This document shows, in pieces, positions 3,981 through 6,117 of a stretch of 6,117 nt of DNA (positions are counted from its first letter, which is position 1; every line of letters begins with the position of its first letter). The DNA is from Burkholderiales bacterium (lineage in GTDB: Bacteria; Pseudomonadota; Gammaproteobacteria; Burkholderiales; Burkholderiaceae_F). The position numbers and the translations under genes are program-made. The stretch is from assembly GCA_021205255.1 (NCBI GenBank), contig JAJPXW010000293.1:1-6117 (forward strand). Reading direction: 5' to 3'. Under the pieces are notes generated by a model. That model made no database searches, was not told the origin of the DNA, and saw nothing but the letters and a program-made list of their open reading frames with translations.

Positions 3981-5552
3981 TTAATAGGAGACTTTTACGA
4001 CCGCTTCAAACGCCTTTTTTCTAGAATTTTCCATGGTGGCCGTCGAGACCAGAAGGCACCTGCGGTAGCGCTTCAGGAGTGCCGGAAGCCTGCCCAGCTC
4101 CTTCAGGAATCGACCGAAGCTGGCCTTGTACCACTGCGGCTGGTGGCTTTCCTTCAGGAACGCCATTTCCTTCAAGGCATTGAAGATGTGCTGCACAATG
4201 GCCCCGAGCAATAGTCGAAACCAGTTGGTGAAGAAGTTCATTGCGCTCAGGTTTGGGCCAAACGAGCAATCCTTGTAGTCCTTGATCCAGCGTTCGCAGT
4301 TGCCGCGGTAGCAGTAGAGCCCGTAGTAGAGGTCTATCGCTCTTTTTGCACCGGCTCTGCTTTCGTAGCAATCCTCGGGTTTGCAGTAGTTCTTGGAGGT
4401 GCCCATCTTGTCGCAGAAGAACTTGATCCTGTTTGGAGGAATGTTCGTCTGCACGAACCTGAAGTCCACATCGTAGGATTCGTTCACTTGGATTCTGTAG
4501 TAGAGATCCCTCGGGCCAGTCCAGCTATCGGACTGGTAGCCTTCGACCTTGCCGCAGAAGGCCATTGGCCTATCCAATGGTTTGAGATCGCCAAGTTCGA
4601 ACGTCTCGGCCGGCCAGATGACTTGGCAGAGCTTGGCGGGCAGCCCTCTGACGTAGGCTGTCGCCGGTCCAACCACTTTGCCCCTGATACGCTCGCAGGC
4701 CATGTCGATGGCGGGAGCTTTTCCTGTGTAGCCGATAAGGTAGTAGATTTTCTTTTTGTTGCAGATATCGACGAGTTTCTGGGAGTTGAATCCGGCATCG
4801 GCGCGAAGCACAATAGGGGTATTGGGAAACTTCACACGTATTTTGTCGATAATGCCTTCAAGGTCGTTCTCCAGCAGCCTTCTTCCATCGGTGGCTCCGG
4901 AGGCGTGCTGTATATGGACGATCTCACCGCACAGAAAGCACAGCAGCGGAAAATAGCCGTTGGCACGATTCTTGCCATCGAAGGAGGCTCCTTGCTGCCT
5001 ACCATCGGTCTTGATGAACGTGGAGTCGGCATCTAGCACTAGGTACTTGGGATACTTTGGAATTCTCCTCAACTTGTCCTTGAGCAGAAGATCGTTGCAC
5101 TTGTCGAAGAACTCGCTGCCAATGGCGTCCGGATCGTGCTTTGGCAAGTCTTCTATTCTGCGACCGTTCAGTTTCCTGTCCCTTTCGGCTTCGCAAATTG
5201 AACCAATAGCCATCTCCTGGCGGCATAGGGTCGCCGGGCTGGGCAGCCTACCGATGGTCTCCCTGATCAGGGGGTCTTGCTTGGCTAGGTTCACGTCGTC
5301 AAGTGCCGGTAGGTCCGCAAAGGTCATTATCACTCTCGTCAACAGCAGATCCTTGTCCGTATATACATTAAGGGGATTGAAAGTTCTCCCTGTGAGATCG
5401 GCCAGGGCATCTGAAGTTGACGTGAACAGGGGATGGGACTTAGTAAAACTACCGATAAAGGGTATGGTAGCGTAGCTTGTTACATTTTTATTGCCTGTAT
5501 CGACGTGGACTGGCTTTCCCGAAGCCGACATTATGGAAGTCTGCATTAACAT
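3981..5552 (-). CDS. IS1380-type DDE transposase
   Basis: This 523-aa frame encodes a full IS1380-family transposase, which cuts and joins the element's ends. The first catalytic region is KYLVLDADSTFIK (D174/D176, D176 favoured) followed by QQGASFDGKNRANGYFPLL, the family's G.Q.G...YFPL pattern. The second acid is D252 in VLRADAGFNSQKL. The third is E420 in YCYRGNCERWIKDYKD, the family's signature with W and K following. A basic C-terminal tail follows (RFLKELGRLPALLKRYRR). The length is somewhat above the common 420-480 aa, mainly through the N-terminus. The start at 5552 is the most upstream ATG (MLMQTSIM), with no strong Shine-Dalgarno; internal ATGs at residues 3 or 8 are alternatives. 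The frame has no stops or shifts, so the protein may be active. It reads toward the IS630-type element, 51 bp beyond its stop by the proposed ends. Confidence 0.9.
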   Translation of the reverse strand: MLMQTSIMSASGKPVHVDTGNKNVTSYATIPFIGSFTKSHPLFTSTSDALADLTGRTFNPLNVYTDKDLLLTRVIMTFADLPALDDVNLAKQDPLIRETIGRLPSPATLCRQEMAIGSICEAERDRKLNGRRIEDLPKHDPDAIGSEFFDKCNDLLLKDKLRRIPKYPKYLVLDADSTFIKTDGRQQGASFDGKNRANGYFPLLCFLCGEIVHIQHASGATDGRRLLENDLEGIIDKIRVKFPNTPIVLRADAGFNSQKLVDICNKKKIYYLIGYTGKAPAIDMACERIRGKVVGPATAYVRGLPAKLCQVIWPAETFELGDLKPLDRPMAFCGKVEGYQSDSWTGPRDLYYRIQVNESYDVDFRFVQTNIPPNRIKFFCDKMGTSKNYCKPEDCYESRAGAKRAIDLYYGLYCYRGNCERWIKDYKDCSFGPNLSAMNFFTNWFRLLLGAIVQHIFNALKEMAFLKESHQPQWYKASFGRFLKELGRLPALLKRYRRCLLVSTATMENSRKKAFEAVVKVSY

Positions 5553-5584
5553 TTGGCATTTACTCAGGAGTTAAGACAGCTTCA

Positions 5585-5590
5585 ATTATA
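5585..5590 (-). promoter_or_regulatory. Possible -10 box for the IS1380-type transposase
   Basis: TATAAT on the minus strand, 33-38 nt upstream of the ATG at 5552. At a 17-bp spacing the -35 position reads GGCGTT, a poor match to TTGACA, so a weak promoter is likely, as is common for transposases. The surrounding DNA is AT-rich and other hexamers could serve. Confidence 0.3.
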
Positions 5591-5696
5591 AAATTATTCT
5601 AAAACATAACGCCATGAATCATAAGGAAATATAAATATACACAAAGTTTTAAGCGGAATCTCCAGTAAAATAGGAGCGCCTTTTGGTAGTGAAAAC

Positions 5697-5724
5697 GCAT
5701 CCCGGCACTAGCGTACCGGGACGC
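5697..5724. repeat. GC-rich hairpin in the IS1380-type leader
   Basis: GCATCCCGGCAC and GTACCGGGACGC form 12-nt arms around the loop TAGC, matching at 10 of 12 positions. No T-run follows on the plus strand and the minus-strand flank (GTTTTC) is only weakly T-rich, so a terminator is possible but not typical. It sits inside a wider inverted repeat (5654-5739). Confidence 0.5.
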
Positions 5725-5753
5725 AAATCACAGATTCCGGAATGAAATATTCA

Positions 5754-5760
5754 GGTTAGG
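5754..5760 (-). repeat. Proposed right terminal repeat of the IS1380-type element
   Basis: GGTTAGG on the plus strand, the reverse complement of the left end. The open frame of the right-edge gene becomes the only coding signal immediately beyond it, consistent with a true element boundary. Confidence 0.5.
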
Positions 5761-6117
5761 AAACACGTAGAAAACCTCTCTCAAGACATCCTTTTTGAAG
5801 CTTTATTTATTGGATTTTTAGGAGAAATAGTTCGGTTCAAATTTATACACTTATCCGAAATCCTCCAGTCTCCTTTCAAAGAGCAATATCTAAGGCTTTT
5901 TGACTTGCCAAATTATTTAAAGGAACACGGGATAGATATTCAGGCTACTTCCAAGTCTCTATTAAATTTAGAAGTCAACTACTCGTTTGTGCCGACTGAG
6001 TCAAAGGAATGGAGATATCACCGAGAAGACGTTATTTCCGGAAAAACCATGTGCATGCCTATGTTGATAAACTTCCAAAATGGTAATGAATATGAGATTA
6101 ATAAGCTAGAGGCCGAC
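5761..6117 (+). pseudogene. Unrecognised gene, 5' end removed at the IS1380 boundary, 3' end outside the window
   Basis: A frame of 119 sense codons runs from the IS end to the window edge with no stop. It has no plausible start near its left end; the first ATG is at 6049. The frame stays open a few codons into the IS and is closed by TGA at 5743-5745. The visible protein starts KHVENLSQDILFEALFIGFL, with a hydrophobic stretch (ILFEALFIGFLGEIV), then a charged, mixed region (FDLPNYLKEHGIDI, EWRYHREDVISGK, NGNEYEINKLEAD). I do not recognise the family. Codon use is AT-rich (TTA, ATA, AGA) unlike the neighbouring transposases, so it is not part of the IS. The simplest reading is a host or accessory gene cut by the IS1380-type insertion; the lost 5' part is not found elsewhere in the window. 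A fortuitous open frame is possible but unlikely at this length. Confidence 0.6.

Larger units (their letters stand above)
3934..5760 (-). mobile_element. IS1380-type insertion sequence, apparently complete
   Basis: The element holds one long uninterrupted transposase gene (3981-5552, minus). Candidate ends are CCTAACC at 3934-3940 and the same seven bases read inward from 5760; beyond these the match fades (CCCCAGAAA against TGAATATT). IS1380 elements are known to start with CC and to be about 1.6-2 kb; this would be 1827 bp. The expected 4-bp target duplication is not seen (ACCC left, AAAC right), which suggests a later rearrangement at the left, where the IS630-type element abuts, or a boundary off by a few bases. 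Confidence 0.65.
5553..5760 (-). other. About 200-bp structured leader of the IS1380-type element
   Basis: No gene is visible. The proximal part (5575-5650) is very AT-rich and suits a promoter. The distal part contains nested inverted repeats. CGGAATCT (5654-5661) pairs with AGATTCCG (5732-5739). Inside lie CTCC/GGAG (5660-5663 and 5673-5676) and a GC-rich hairpin (5697-5724). It is either subterminal transposase-binding DNA or a folded leader. Confidence 0.5.

Noticed and set aside
3371..4024. Plus-strand 217-aa frame
   Set aside because: It runs antisense across the IS630 N-terminal frame, both proposed IS ends and the IS1380 3' end, so it cannot be one gene of common origin.
4021..4371. 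Minus-strand 116-aa frame
   Set aside because: It overlaps the IS1380-type transposase in another frame; the motif-bearing frame is the real one.
4488..5475. Plus-strand frames of 171-182 aa at 4488-5036 and 4960-5475
   Set aside because: They are antisense to the 523-aa IS1380-type transposase, which has all three catalytic acids in one frame.
3930..5764. 4-bp target duplication for the IS1380-type element
   Set aside because: The flanks ACCC and AAAC do not match, and shifting the ends by one to three bases does not give a match either.

Overview
This window is a stack of bacterial insertion sequences with almost no host coding sequence. No rRNA, tRNA, CRISPR array or intact housekeeping gene is visible, so the organism can only be called a bacterium with an IS-rich, moderate-GC genome. 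The IS genes look more GC-rich than the spacers and the partial gene at the right edge.

Layout. (1) Positions 1-1627, minus strand: an open IS1634-type (IS4 superfamily) DDE transposase that runs off the left edge. It has a good Shine-Dalgarno, a strong hairpin in its leader and a 115-bp imperfect palindrome upstream (1746-1860). (2) 1861-2086: a short spacer with no convincing gene. (3) About 2089-3928: an IS630-type element whose transposase is broken twice. One break is an out-of-frame A7 run (possibly programmed frameshifting, possibly decay). The other is a nested 529-bp insertion. (4) That nested insertion (about 2333-2861) has 34-bp near-perfect inverted ends, the C-terminal part of a tyrosine recombinase on the plus strand, and a perfect 20-bp palindrome at its right edge. 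(5) About 3934-5760: an apparently intact IS1380-type element whose 523-aa transposase is on the minus strand, with a structured leader of about 200 bp. (6) 5761-6117, plus strand: an open frame of 119 codons with no start codon at its left end. It begins where the IS1380 element ends and runs off the right edge, and is best read as a host or accessory gene cut by that IS.

All three DDE transposases read leftward; the recombinase remnant and the right-edge gene read rightward. The order of some events can be read directly: the tyrosine-recombinase element entered after the IS630 element, and the IS1380 element appears to have cut the right-edge gene.

The most interesting feature is the nested element. 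Removing 2333-2861 restores the expected IS630 sequence VYTPRHGSW. Its ends are built of ATGCAC-type motifs and 6-bp spacers, and one internal site has the form CATAA-N6-TTATG. This resembles the core of a tyrosine-recombinase site (Xer/dif-like, or Tn916-like 6-bp coupling sequences) rather than a DDE-type target duplication. Nothing else in the window points to a new multi-gene system.
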